Shown: positions 8,744-15,095, counted from the stretch's first letter. The stretch is DNA of 15,236 nucleotides from Halobacteriales archaeon (GCA_007118075.1 SKSH01000136.1:1-15236), one strand, 5' to 3'. Numbers and translations: made by a program. Notes: generated by a model from the sequence alone, not told the origin.

Positions 8744-10102
8744 TCACTGTCTAGTTTCTTCGGCGAGGGCGATCAACCGATCACCGAGCTCGATGGGGTT
8801 CGTGGTGACCACCCGTACCATGGCCTCCTTTCCTGGTGCGCCTCGGTCGAACACGGCGGCCGGTGCCGCACCTTCTCCATAGACGGTGGCGGCGACCCAT
8901 CCCATCGTTCCACCCTCACGCTCGGCGACAGCTGTTGGTTGGTCCTCTCGGTCGATCTCGTGGGTCTCCCAGCCCAGTGCTTCCATGGCTTCCTCGATCG
9001 CCTCGGTGAAGCGGACGTTGGCTACTGCACGATAGGCGGGTACGTGTTCACGGACGGCGAGCAGGTACCGGGCGACGTGGCCGGAACCACCCAACCTGAC
9101 CGGCCCAGCCTGGACGATGCCCTCGCTGGTCCGGACCAATCGCCCATCGATCGCCACGATCTCCTGGGGGATTTCGGCATGGGGCAATGCGATACCGATG
9201 TTCATCCCGACCTCGGGTACGATCGGGTCGATACCGGATCGTTGCAATCGGTCGATCAGCATCGTCGCTGTCTCGATGGTCTCACCGACAGCCGCTCTGG
9301 TGCGAAGCGGGGCAAGATGGTGCACCGACCCTGGTCCTTCGCCGATATCGAGGTGGTATCTGATCGCCCGGCTGGTGTCTGCGATGGCGGTCCCGACCGC
9401 ATCGGTCAGCTTCGCCCCTCTGGCCAGGAGGGTAGCGATGGAGCTGGCGAGGTAGCATCCGGAACCATGGGTCGCGTTGGTCGCGATCCGGTCGTGTGTG
9501 ATGGTCTCCGTTGTCTCTGCGGTGACGAGCGTGTCGATGATCAGGTCGTCACCCCAGTGACCTCCCTTGATGAGGGCAGCGTCAGCCCCGAGGTCGAGTA
9601 ATACCTCACCAGCTTCGACGGCATCGTCGGCGTCGGTGATGGTGATCCCGGTCAACACCGTTGCTTCATCGGCGTTCGGGGTGACGAGGGTCGCCCCATC
9701 GATGAGTGTCTCATACGCTTGCTCTGCGGTTGCATCGAGCAGTCGGTCACCTGATGCTGCCACCATCACTGGATCGATGACCACCGGTGCATCGACCCCC
9801 ACGATAGCCGCATCGACGGTCTCGATGACCTCGGTTGTCGCCAGCATACCTGTCTTGATCCCGGCAACGGCGAGATCGTCGATGACGGCATCGAGTTGTG
9901 CCTCGATGATTGACGACTCGAGCACCTCGACATCCTCGACGCCGACGGTGTTCTGCGCGGTGATCGCGGTGAGTGCCGTCGCAGCGAACCCACCAGCCGC
10001 TTCAATCGCCTTGATATCCGCTTGGATCCCAGCACCCCCTCCTGAGTCACTCCCGGCGATGGAGAGGACGATCGGACGGTACGTTGGAGCTGGTGAGCGC
10101 AT
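8744..10102 (-). CDS. thiDN: Bifunctional HMP/HMP-P kinase and thiamine-phosphate synthase (ThiD-ThiN fusion)
   Basis: Makes thiamine phosphate in the cytoplasm. The N-terminal ThiD half (about 10-260) phosphorylates hydroxymethylpyrimidine twice. The C-terminal ThiN half (about 275-450) joins the pyrimidine to the thiazole phosphate and replaces bacterial ThiE. ThiD motifs from the ATG at 10102: SIAGSDSGGGAGIQAD near 14-29, VVIDPVM about 107-113, and the anion-hole HGSGC at 212-216. ThiN motifs: EVGMNIGIALPHA about 297-309 and FDRGAPGKEAMVR at 418-430. The start is decided by a strong purine-rich ribosome site (10119-10109) that is well spaced for the ATG at 10102 but abuts an alternative GTG at 10111; the protein is 452 residues. 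No DNA-binding domain is fused at either end. The leader upstream is structured. The stop is TGA, and mutS follows after 61 bases with its own candidate promoter. Confidence 0.95.
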   Translation of the reverse strand: MRSPAPTYRPIVLSIAGSDSGGGAGIQADIKAIEAAGGFAATALTAITAQNTVGVEDVEVLESSIIEAQLDAVIDDLAVAGIKTGMLATTEVIETVDAAIVGVDAPVVIDPVMVAASGDRLLDATAEQAYETLIDGATLVTPNADEATVLTGITITDADDAVEAGEVLLDLGADAALIKGGHWGDDLIIDTLVTAETTETITHDRIATNATHGSGCYLASSIATLLARGAKLTDAVGTAIADTSRAIRYHLDIGEGPGSVHHLAPLRTRAAVGETIETATMLIDRLQRSGIDPIVPEVGMNIGIALPHAEIPQEIVAIDGRLVRTSEGIVQAGPVRLGGSGHVARYLLAVREHVPAYRAVANVRFTEAIEEAMEALGWETHEIDREDQPTAVAEREGGTMGWVAATVYGEGAAPAAVFDRGAPGKEAMVRVVTTNPIELGDRLIALAEETRQ

Positions 10103-10103
10103 C

Positions 10104-10164
10104 GCTACCACCTCCTCCTGTTATGCGGCGTGGCGCATGCCACTGTGATACTCATGCTGGTAGC
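10104..10164 (-). promoter_or_regulatory. Structured 5' leader of thiDN (long-range inverted repeat plus inner hairpin)
   Basis: On the minus strand the arm GCTACCA (10164-10158) is perfectly complementary to TGGTAGC (10110-10104), which lies directly between the Shine-Dalgarno core and the ATG. Between them is a five-pair hairpin GTGGC-ATGC-GCCAC (10143-10130). A competing five-pair helix GCATG/CATGC (10157-10153 with 10139-10135) would break that hairpin. The layout resembles a translational switch. It does not match the TPP riboswitch: it is too short and lacks the CUGAGA and long P4-P5 signatures. Confidence 0.45.
10109..10119 (-). promoter_or_regulatory. Strong Shine-Dalgarno sequence of thiDN
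   Basis: AGGAGGAGGTG on the minus strand, ending six bases before the ATG at 10102. It is much stronger than any other ribosome site in the window and fixes the start. Its last bases overlap the 3' arm of an inverted repeat (10110-10104), so access could be controlled by leader folding. Confidence 0.8.
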
Positions 10165-10183
10165 AACTTCGGACGAAGCCAGC

Positions 10184-10190
10184 CTAAATC
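10184..10190 (-). promoter_or_regulatory. Possible TATA box of thiDN
   Basis: GATTTAG on the minus strand. A start about 25 bases downstream would fall near 10161-10164, at the 5' arm of the leader inverted repeat. This is only a sequence resemblance. The rest of the 189-base gap between rpl15e and thiDN (10103-10291) shows no credible gene. Confidence 0.3.
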
Positions 10191-10291
10191 CCACCGGTCT
10201 CGGGATGTATCCGACGACGCATCGGCCGGGTCATCAAACCTGTCGGTCAGCTGTGTAGTTAGTCGATCGAGTGTTTCAGAAATTCGCTCGT

Positions 10292-10849
10292 TCAGCGGAC
10301 CTTCTCAGCGCCTTTGCCACGGTTGCGCAGTCCACGGGATCGGCGACCTGCAGAGGTGAGTCCGCGGAAGACGCGGTTTCGCTGATTGGGTTCGCAGATC
10401 CAGTTGAGATCATCATCATTCTCGATGGCCGGATGGTTCGGATCGACCAGGATGATTTCATACCAGTGTTGTTTGCCATCTTCACCGACCGGATAGGAGT
10501 TGAGCACCTCGAGGTTGGGATACTTTCGACCGACCCGTTCTTCGGCGATCCGTTGGGTGTTCTTCTTCCGGGTGATCGATTGTACACCCATCCGCTTTGA
10601 GCGTCGGCCTGCTCTGAATCGTTGCTTTCGAGCACTACCTTTTCGGATACTTGTCCGAACAACCACGATCCCTTGTTTGGCCTTGTACCCGAGCGATCGT
10701 GCTCGGTCGAGACGCGTCGGTCGTTCGATGCGGATGATCGATGGCTCTCGGCGCCATTGCTGCTTGCGTTGCCATTGAAGGTCGCGTAGCTTCCCTCGTT
10801 TGGGGTCCTTCCAGGCCTCCCTGACGTGTGAGTAATAACTTCGTGCCAT
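10292..10849 (-). CDS. rpl15e: 50S ribosomal protein L15e
   Basis: Archaeal/eukaryotic-type large-subunit protein that binds 23S rRNA; it has no bacterial homologue. The protein has 185 residues and is very basic, unlike the acidic neighbours. Its N-terminus MARSYYSHVREAWKDP is diagnostic of the family. The Arg/Lys-rich core at about 55-105 (GYKAKQGIVVVR, RKGSARKQRFRAGRRSKR) and the GRKYPNLEVLNSYPVGEDG segment follow. The C-terminus (FRGLTSAGRRSRGLRNRGKG) is intact but slightly shorter than the 190-odd residues common in haloarchaea. The start is ATG at 10849 with no clear ribosome site. The preceding 141 bases are GC-rich and contain hairpins and a small tandem repeat. The stop is TGA. rio2, a ribosome-maturation kinase gene, is the upstream neighbour. 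Confidence 0.97.
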   Translation of the reverse strand: MARSYYSHVREAWKDPKRGKLRDLQWQRKQQWRREPSIIRIERPTRLDRARSLGYKAKQGIVVVRTSIRKGSARKQRFRAGRRSKRMGVQSITRKKNTQRIAEERVGRKYPNLEVLNSYPVGEDGKQHWYEIILVDPNHPAIENDDDLNWICEPNQRNRVFRGLTSAGRRSRGLRNRGKGAEKVR

Positions 10850-10879
10850 GGTCTTTCGGTTCCCGGGGCGTTAGTGGTT

Positions 10880-10895
10880 CAACCGGTCAACCGGT
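10880..10895. repeat. 8-bp tandem duplication upstream of rpl15e
   Basis: CAACCGGT occurs twice head-to-tail on the plus strand (10880-10887 and 10888-10895). Each copy contains the palindrome ACCGGT. It lies 31-46 bases before the rpl15e ATG. It could be a paired protein site or just a slippage product. Confidence 0.6.
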
Positions 10896-10905
10896 CACAT
10901 CCCAG

Positions 10906-10920
10906 CCCGTCGAGGACGGG
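10906..10920 (-). other. GC-rich hairpin 1 in the rio2-rpl15e gap
   Basis: A perfect six-pair inverted repeat CCCGTC/GACGGG with a three-base loop. It lies between the rio2 stop and the rpl15e start and may belong to the 3' end of rio2 RNA or the 5' leader of rpl15e. Confidence 0.55.
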
Positions 10921-10923
10921 TGC

Positions 10924-10945
10924 CGCCGGGGCCCGGTGCCCGGCG
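10924..10945 (-). other. GC-rich hairpin 2 in the rio2-rpl15e gap
   Basis: A perfect seven-pair inverted repeat CGCCGGG/CCCGGCG with an eight-base loop, three bases from hairpin 1. All stem pairs are G-C. No T-tract follows on either strand, so a classical terminator is unlikely. A tRNA or known guide RNA could not be fitted. Confidence 0.55.
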
Positions 10946-10990
10946 TCGTCGCTAGGTCGTTACCGCTGAATCGGGGATAAGGGCTTCGAC

Positions 10991-11914
10991 TCAGGTCGCG
11001 CCGGCTGAGATGATCGATGCGATTTCGGCATATCGGCCCTCCTGTATCGAAGCGACGATCTCCTCGATGGTTGGTTCGTCCCTGACAATATCGGGATACT
11101 TTCGGCGGAAGTAACCGAGGACCGTTTGCACGTCTCGAGTGAGCAACTCCGATGCGTTTTCATGCTCGATGTTGACCGCCTGTGGCCAGTCGAACAGAAC
11201 GACGCGATTCGGACTGACGAATACGTTGTACTCGCTCAAGTCGGCATGAATGACCCCACACTGATACGCACGCCCGGCCTCACAGAGAAGCCGGCTGAGC
11301 ACCGGTAGAACCTGGTCCTCTGTCAGGGCGATCTGTGACAGTTGAGCACCCTCAAGTTTCTCCATGACGATCGCATGGCGATTATGATCGACCGGTCTCG
11401 GTACCGCGACCCCGGGATAGAGCTTCTCGAGAAGCTCGTACTCTTTCTCGGCAGCCAACCGCGCTGTGTAGAGGTCTGATTTGTGGCGTCGATCTGCGGT
11501 ATACTCACGCTCGCGATCGAGCTTTCGGAAGTTGCCGATCCCCTCACGATGGAACTTCAACGCCATCGGTTGGAAGGATTGGACCTCGTAGACATCGCTT
11601 TCTTTACCAACGCCCAACTTGGCTCCTACCCCTTCAACCGTATCTCGCTTGGAGAATGACCAGAGGGCGAGGGCATCGTATCCTTCGAAGGTGAGGCGGT
11701 ATCCCTCGAACTGGATGGTGCGTTTTTCGATGAGCTTTCGCTTCAGCGTCCGTTCGAGGCGGTAGTCTACCTCCTCAGGGGACAGGGTTGCGAGACTCGG
11801 GAGTTTGTTCCGATTCACCCACTGGCCGAATCGCATCCCATGCTCGACACCAGAGAGGAGGTAGAAATCCTCTGGGTCGAGCTCGGAAACCAGCGGGGCC
11901 ACATTTTGTACCAT
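10991..11914 (-). CDS. rio2: Rio2-family atypical serine kinase/ATPase
   Basis: RIO kinases act as ATPases in late maturation of the small ribosomal subunit. I start at the ATG at 11914 (307 residues) because MVQNVAPLVSELDPEDFYLL matches the usual Rio2 N-terminus. The frame extends to a TTG at 12007, but that part is not family-like and contains a strong inverted repeat. From the ATG: an N-terminal winged-helix domain about 1-85 (HGMRFGQWV at 26-34), the P-loop LGVGKESDVY at 100-109, ATP-binding Lys120 in MALKFHREG, the catalytic loop HADLSEYN at 223-230, and the metal-binding Asp242 in LFDWPQAVN. All catalytic residues are present. The stop is TGA. rpl15e follows on the same strand after 141 bases, which keeps two ribosome-related genes together. 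The probable promoter is the shared AT-rich box near 12080, which gives a leader of about 140 bases. Confidence 0.95.
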   Translation of the reverse strand: MVQNVAPLVSELDPEDFYLLSGVEHGMRFGQWVNRNKLPSLATLSPEEVDYRLERTLKRKLIEKRTIQFEGYRLTFEGYDALALWSFSKRDTVEGVGAKLGVGKESDVYEVQSFQPMALKFHREGIGNFRKLDREREYTADRRHKSDLYTARLAAEKEYELLEKLYPGVAVPRPVDHNRHAIVMEKLEGAQLSQIALTEDQVLPVLSRLLCEAGRAYQCGVIHADLSEYNVFVSPNRVVLFDWPQAVNIEHENASELLTRDVQTVLGYFRRKYPDIVRDEPTIEEIVASIQEGRYAEIASIISAGAT

Positions 11915-11984
11915 TCGCTGCTTCGAGGTATGCAGCCACCCCTGGAAAAGTTGTCTCCCCGGTGGCGAGTTCCTTTTCACCGCC

Positions 11985-12015
11985 AAATCGCCCGATTTCG
12001 GCTGCAAATCGGGCG
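11985..12015 (-). promoter_or_regulatory. 10-bp perfect inverted repeat with a competing arm in the rio2 leader
   Basis: On the minus strand CGCCCGATTT (12015-12006), a seven-base loop, then AAATCGGGCG (11998-11989): a perfect ten-pair stem. A further CGATTT (11990-11985) follows at once and can instead pair with the AAATCG arm, so two folds exclude each other. It lies 71-101 bases before the chosen rio2 ATG and downstream of the probable TATA box. It could be an RNA switch, a processing site or a DNA operator. Confidence 0.6.
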
Positions 12016-12076
12016 CTATCTATCGATCCACCATCGGTTGCACTGCACATCTTAGGACGGAATCGTTGACCCAAAC

Positions 12077-12084
12077 TATAAATA
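12077..12084. promoter_or_regulatory. AT-rich TATA box, readable on both strands
   Basis: TATAAATA on the plus strand reads TATTTATA on the minus strand, the best match to a haloarchaeal TATA box in the window. On the minus strand it would start rio2 RNA near 12053. On the plus strand it would start RNA near 12108, ahead of the lipoate-family gene. One or both directions may be used. Confidence 0.5.
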
Positions 12085-12119
12085 TTGAATCAAGTATCGC
12101 GATATCAAATCTCCGCTTT

Positions 12120-12171
12120 GGCCGTACCACCGGTGTGGACACCGATGAACGGCCTTCTCAACTACATTGAG
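12120..12171 (+). promoter_or_regulatory. Two hairpins in the probable leader of the lipoate-family gene
   Basis: Hairpin A (12120-12154): outer stem GGCCGT/ACGGCC, an internal loop (ACCAC opposite ATGA), inner stem CGGTG/CACCG and a TGGA tetraloop. Hairpin B (12157-12171): CTCAA/TTGAG with a five-base loop. Both lie downstream of the plus-strand TATA box and 114-165 bases before the ATG at 12285. They could be a regulatory leader or a small RNA. Confidence 0.4.
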
Positions 12172-12284
12172 TGCTTTACACCCTGGATATGGGATGAGCC
12201 GATGCAGGTGATCGATGGTGGACCGATCCAAGCTGGTGCGCCGGTGCACAATCCTCATACATCATCCACGACTATCCTCGGACA

Positions 12285-13100
12285 ATGGAGCTCTCTGAGG
12301 TCGATCTCGTCCTCGTTCAAGAGGAAACCCACCGGGGACCTGTCCAGATGGCACTCGAAGAGATTGCGGCCGATCGCATCGCCGCTGGCGGAGCCGGTTT
12401 GGTCCGTGTCTTTCGCTGGGAGCCCTCAACGCTATCGATGGGATACGGGCAAGATCCTGAGACGGTCGATTGGGATTACTGTGCCAACGCCGGTATCGAG
12501 GTCACCAGACGCCAGACTGGTGGTGGAGGGATCTATCACGACAACTGCGGTGATATCTCCTATTCGATCATCGTACCGAAAGCAGCGGTTTCGGGTGATC
12601 TACTCACCGCCTATCACACCCTCTGTGAACCAATCCTCGAGTTTTTCGATGTGATCGGTATTGACGCTGCGTATGCTGAACGTGAACACCCATCCGTCTA
12701 TGAGCCAGCATGTTTCCTCAGGGACATCCATCCGGCACATGACATCCTGGTCGACGGTCGGAAGATCTGTGGGAATGCGCAGTATCGCCAACGGGATGCG
12801 ATCATCCAACACGGATCGATCCTCTTCGACTTGGCGACAACCGACCACCTCGGGGTGTTCAATAACCCAGGCGTTGACCGTGACCGGTTCGAATCACGGA
12901 CGGCGACGATCACCGAGCTGGTTGATATCTCCAGAGCCGAGGCGGTTGAGGCGTTAACCAACTGCCTGGCAGAGTGGAGCAACGCCACGCAGGGAACCTG
13001 GGCGGAGACAGAGATCACGGCTGCACACGACCTGGCAACCGCGAAGTATGCCTCAGATGGGTGGGTTCTCGGTGAGGCGACTCGGACTCGAAGCGATTAA
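12285..13100 (+). CDS. Lipoate-protein ligase / octanoyltransferase family protein (BPL/LplA/LipM superfamily)
   Basis: Attaches a lipoyl or octanoyl group to the E2 or GcvH lysine of 2-oxoacid dehydrogenase and glycine cleavage systems. The protein has 271 residues. It shows RRQTGGGGIYHD at 75-86 (the superfamily glycine-rich loop), DISYSI at 90-95, and the GRKICGNAQYRQRDA block from 158, where Lys160 is the family's acyl-AMP or acyl-binding lysine, then IIQHGSI. It lacks the C-terminal accessory domain of E. coli LplA. A cysteine (C143, in PACF) sits about 17 residues before that lysine, as does the acyl-thioester cysteine of LipM-type octanoyltransferases, so ligase and transferase activities are both possible. 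The start is ATG at 12285 with no ribosome site; the stop is TAA. Endonuclease IV follows 25 bases later. It is divergent from rio2. Confidence 0.9.
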   Translation: MELSEVDLVLVQEETHRGPVQMALEEIAADRIAAGGAGLVRVFRWEPSTLSMGYGQDPETVDWDYCANAGIEVTRRQTGGGGIYHDNCGDISYSIIVPKAAVSGDLLTAYHTLCEPILEFFDVIGIDAAYAEREHPSVYEPACFLRDIHPAHDILVDGRKICGNAQYRQRDAIIQHGSILFDLATTDHLGVFNNPGVDRDRFESRTATITELVDISRAEAVEALTNCLAEWSNATQGTWAETEITAAHDLATAKYASDGWVLGEATRTRSD

Positions 13101-13125
13101 CCCCACGCCTCCGATTCGTTCGTTC

Positions 13126-13956
13126 ATGTTGATCGGTGCACACGTGTCGATCGCTGGCGGCGTGCAGAACGCGGTTGAGCGCCAACTTGAGATCGGTGGA
13201 AACTGTGGGCAGATCGTCACCACGTCTCCACGGGTCTGGAAAGAGCCAGCTATCGATGATGACGAAGCTGCTGCGTTCAAGCGAGAGACCGCTGCCTCCC
13301 TCGAGGGACCGTGGGTGATCCATTCGAACTATCTCATCAATCTTGCAACTCCGAAGGATGACCTCAGGCAGAAATCGATCGAGAGCCTGCAGGCAGATCT
13401 CGATGCGGCTGCTGCGTTGGATGTCCCGTTCGTGAACGTCCACCTCGGTGCCCATACCGGTGCGGGTGAGGAGGCAGGTCTCGAGAACGCCATCTCGGCG
13501 ATCGACTCCCTCGACCATCCTGAGGACGTCACCCTGCTCATCGAGAGCGATGCTGGTAGTGGGAGCAAGCTCGGCGGCGAGTTCGATCATCTGGCGACCG
13601 TCGTCGATGGTACTGAGGCACCCGTCGATGTCTGTCTTGATACGGCTCACACGTTCGTCGCTGGGTACGATATCTCCACGCCAGACGCCGTGGATGAGAC
13701 GGTAGCCGCGTTCGATGCCACCGTTGGGATTGACCGACTCCGGGCGATCCACCTCAACGACTCAAAACATCCCTGCGGTTCGAACAAAGATGAGCATGCA
13801 CACCTCGGTGAGGGTGAGATCGGTGCGACGGGCATCGGGGCTGTCATCAACCACGATGCTTGGGCAGATCGACCGTTCATCCTCGAGACCCCGGTCGAAG
13901 ATGGTAAGGATTACGCCTGGAATCTGGAACGGGCGAAGGAACTACGTTCGGCCTAG
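13126..13956 (+). CDS. nfo: Endonuclease IV (AP endonuclease)
   Basis: A zinc-dependent TIM-barrel enzyme that cuts the backbone 5' of abasic sites in base-excision repair. I choose the ATG at 13126 (276 residues) because MLIGAHVSIAGGVQNAV is the canonical N-terminus; an ATG at 13048 would overlap the previous gene by 53 bases. Expected trinuclear-zinc ligands are all visible: H66 (HSNYLIN), H106 (NVHLGAHTG), E140 (LLIESDAGSG), D172 and H175 (CLDTAHTFVAGYD), H209 (IHLNDSKHPCGSN), D222 and H224 (DEHAHLGEGEIG), and E254 (FILETP). The segment normally reading ENTAGQG is ESDAGSG here, a conservative change. It follows the lipoate-family gene by 25 bases with no ribosome site of its own. The stop is TAG, the only complete gene here ending in amber. 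It is tail-to-tail with DUF7095, nine bases apart. Confidence 0.96.
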   Translation: MLIGAHVSIAGGVQNAVERQLEIGGNCGQIVTTSPRVWKEPAIDDDEAAAFKRETAASLEGPWVIHSNYLINLATPKDDLRQKSIESLQADLDAAAALDVPFVNVHLGAHTGAGEEAGLENAISAIDSLDHPEDVTLLIESDAGSGSKLGGEFDHLATVVDGTEAPVDVCLDTAHTFVAGYDISTPDAVDETVAAFDATVGIDRLRAIHLNDSKHPCGSNKDEHAHLGEGEIGATGIGAVINHDAWADRPFILETPVEDGKDYAWNLERAKELRSA

Positions 13957-13965
13957 TTTACCCGC

Positions 13966-14610
13966 TTAGATGACCTCGCCACGCACACTCTGACCTTCGA
14001 GGTCGGCCCGCCAGCGATCCAGTTCATTGGCTGCTTCTTCTGCCACCACTTGCTCCATCCCGAGCATACTGAGTGCCTCAGCGAGCGTGGGGAAGACGTA
14101 CGCTCCATCCCGTAGTTTCTCGAGTGATTCGGTGGCCGTCTCGCCATCGCGCCAGACCAACACGGCCCGAGGATCGAGCAACTGATCGAACGATGCTCGA
14201 TCGGCAGCCGCTTGTAACCGTTGGGTGACGTTTGACTCAAAGCCAGCATTACACACCTCAAGGTGTATGGATGCATCTTCAGGGAGCAACTGTGCTGCGA
14301 GACACCGTTCTGGTGCAACGTAGCCGCTGGTATTTGTCTGGATATACTCTGGATGGGCTCGCGCCCAATCAACCTGGACCGTGGTCCCGATGCCAGGGAT
14401 GTCGAATTCGGCCTCGTATGTCGCGGCATCGGCCGGTGAACCACCGAGGAGTACCTCCTTGGTCACATAGAGGTCGAGCCGATCGAGCGGATCAAGCCCG
14501 AGGGCGAGGTCACCATAGACCCACAGTTCCCGAACTGGGACTGGGAGTAGCTGCGTATCCAATATCTCGATGATCTCTCCGACGAGATCGACCGCATCGG
14601 TTCGCTCCAT
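13966..14610 (-). CDS. DUF7095-like haloarchaeal protein of unknown function
   Basis: A 214-residue acidic soluble protein when started at the ATG at 14610. The frame extends to 14775, but that part is basic and antisense to the thioredoxin gene. I recognise it as one of the haloarchaea-restricted proteins that begin with a short helix followed by PVPVRELWVYGDLALGLDPLDRLDLYVTK (given here in pieces: PVPVRELWVYGD at about 25-36, then LALGLDPLDRLDLYVTK). It also has HPEYIQTNTSGYVAPERCLAAQLLP in the middle and a charged C-terminal helix; the domain boundaries are uncertain. The GD-A-G...D..D pattern loosely recalls a nucleotidyltransferase active-site strand-loop. No signal peptide or membrane helix. 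The stop is TAA. It converges on nfo and diverges from thioredoxin. No function is established. Confidence 0.8.
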   Translation of the reverse strand: MERTDAVDLVGEIIEILDTQLLPVPVRELWVYGDLALGLDPLDRLDLYVTKEVLLGGSPADAATYEAEFDIPGIGTTVQVDWARAHPEYIQTNTSGYVAPERCLAAQLLPEDASIHLEVCNAGFESNVTQRLQAAADRASFDQLLDPRAVLVWRDGETATESLEKLRDGAYVFPTLAEALSMLGMEQVVAEEAANELDRWRADLEGQSVRGEVI

Positions 14611-14696
14611 CTGTTCACGATTGTGCTCGATAACCCAAAACCGGTTCGGTGGGACGGAAAGGCGTTTCACTGACGGATGTCTTATCTTTGGATAGT
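14611..14696. promoter_or_regulatory. Divergent promoter region between DUF7095 and thioredoxin
   Basis: The 86 bases hold no gene. The 8-bp palindrome AACCGGTT (14639-14646) lies near the middle. TTTTGG on the minus strand (14640-14635) and TTTCAC on the plus strand (14665-14670) are each about 27-30 bases from the respective ATG and could be TATA boxes of leaderless messages. Neither gene has a Shine-Dalgarno sequence. Confidence 0.35.
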
Positions 14697-15095
14697 ATGC
14701 GTGACGAAGAGCTCGAGGCTTTACGCGAACGGAAGTTGACCGAGCTTCAGTCGAAGCTCGAGGGTCCGGCGACACCCTCGATCCCCGTCGAGATTGATTC
14801 CGCTGCTACGTTGACCCGTCTCGTTGAGGACCACCCGCTTGTCATCGTCGATTTCCATGCCGAGTGGTGTGGCCCGTGCAAGCAACAAGCCCCAATACTC
14901 GAGCAACTGGCAGGCGAAGACAAGGTTTCCGTCGCCAAGGTGGACATCGATCAACACCAGCAATTGGCACAGTCTCAACAAGTCAGAAGTGTCCCGACGT
15001 TGATTGTGTTCCGCGAAGGGACACCGACTGAGCGCTTGGTCGGAGTTCAATCTCTGGATACCTTGCGCCGACTCATCGAGCAGCACAGCGCATGA
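14697..15095 (+). CDS. trxA: Thioredoxin with N-terminal helical extension
   Basis: A cytoplasmic dithiol-disulfide oxidoreductase. I choose the ATG at 14697 (132 residues): MRDEELEALRERKLTEL is the usual haloarchaeal thioredoxin N-terminus, whereas the GTG at 14649 adds an unrelated segment that would lie in the promoter. Residues 1-22 form a charged amphipathic helix not found in E. coli thioredoxin, followed by a short linker. The thioredoxin fold runs from about 31 with VDFHAEWCGPCK (active-site C58 and C61), KVDIDQHQQLAQ, the cis-proline P100 in SVPTLIVF, and ERLVGVQS. All catalytic features are present. The stop TGA overlaps the next start in ATGA (15092-15095), so ncsA is probably translated from the same message. 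This links the enzyme to a tRNA-thiolation gene that needs reduced cysteines. Confidence 0.95.
   Translation: MRDEELEALRERKLTELQSKLEGPATPSIPVEIDSAATLTRLVEDHPLVIVDFHAEWCGPCKQQAPILEQLAGEDKVSVAKVDIDQHQQLAQSQQVRSVPTLIVFREGTPTERLVGVQSLDTLRRLIEQHSA

Larger units (their letters stand above)
11915..12284. other. 370-base non-coding region between divergent rio2 and the lipoate-family gene
   Basis: No reading frame here has a family-like product. It holds the rio2 leader repeat (11985-12015), an AT-rich two-way promoter core (12077-12084), the palindrome TATCGCGATA (12095-12104), and two hairpins (12120-12154 and 12157-12171) that would lie in the leader of the plus-strand gene. No tRNA or known ncRNA could be fitted. 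Confidence 0.6.

Noticed and set aside
8528..9601. 357-codon open frame on the plus strand across the start of mutS and thiDN
   Set aside because: It is antisense to two well-supported genes and shows no family motifs.
10103..10291. TPP (THI-box) riboswitch upstream of thiDN
   Set aside because: The conserved CUGAGA and the long P4/P5 aptamer segment are absent, and the probable leader of about 60 bases is too short.
10850..10990. Possible tRNA or guide RNA in the GC-rich gap before rpl15e
   Set aside because: A GGTTCAA string is present but no T-arm, acceptor stem or anticodon arm can be formed. No C/D or H/ACA box set is recognisable.
11915..12007. N-terminal extension of Rio2 from a TTG at 12007
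   Set aside because: The added 31 residues do not match the family, and the ATG at 11914 gives the canonical N-terminus. The DNA there carries a perfect inverted repeat better explained as a leader.
13015..13752. 245-codon open frame on the minus strand inside nfo
   Set aside because: It lies opposite the catalytic core of endonuclease IV and has no recognisable product.
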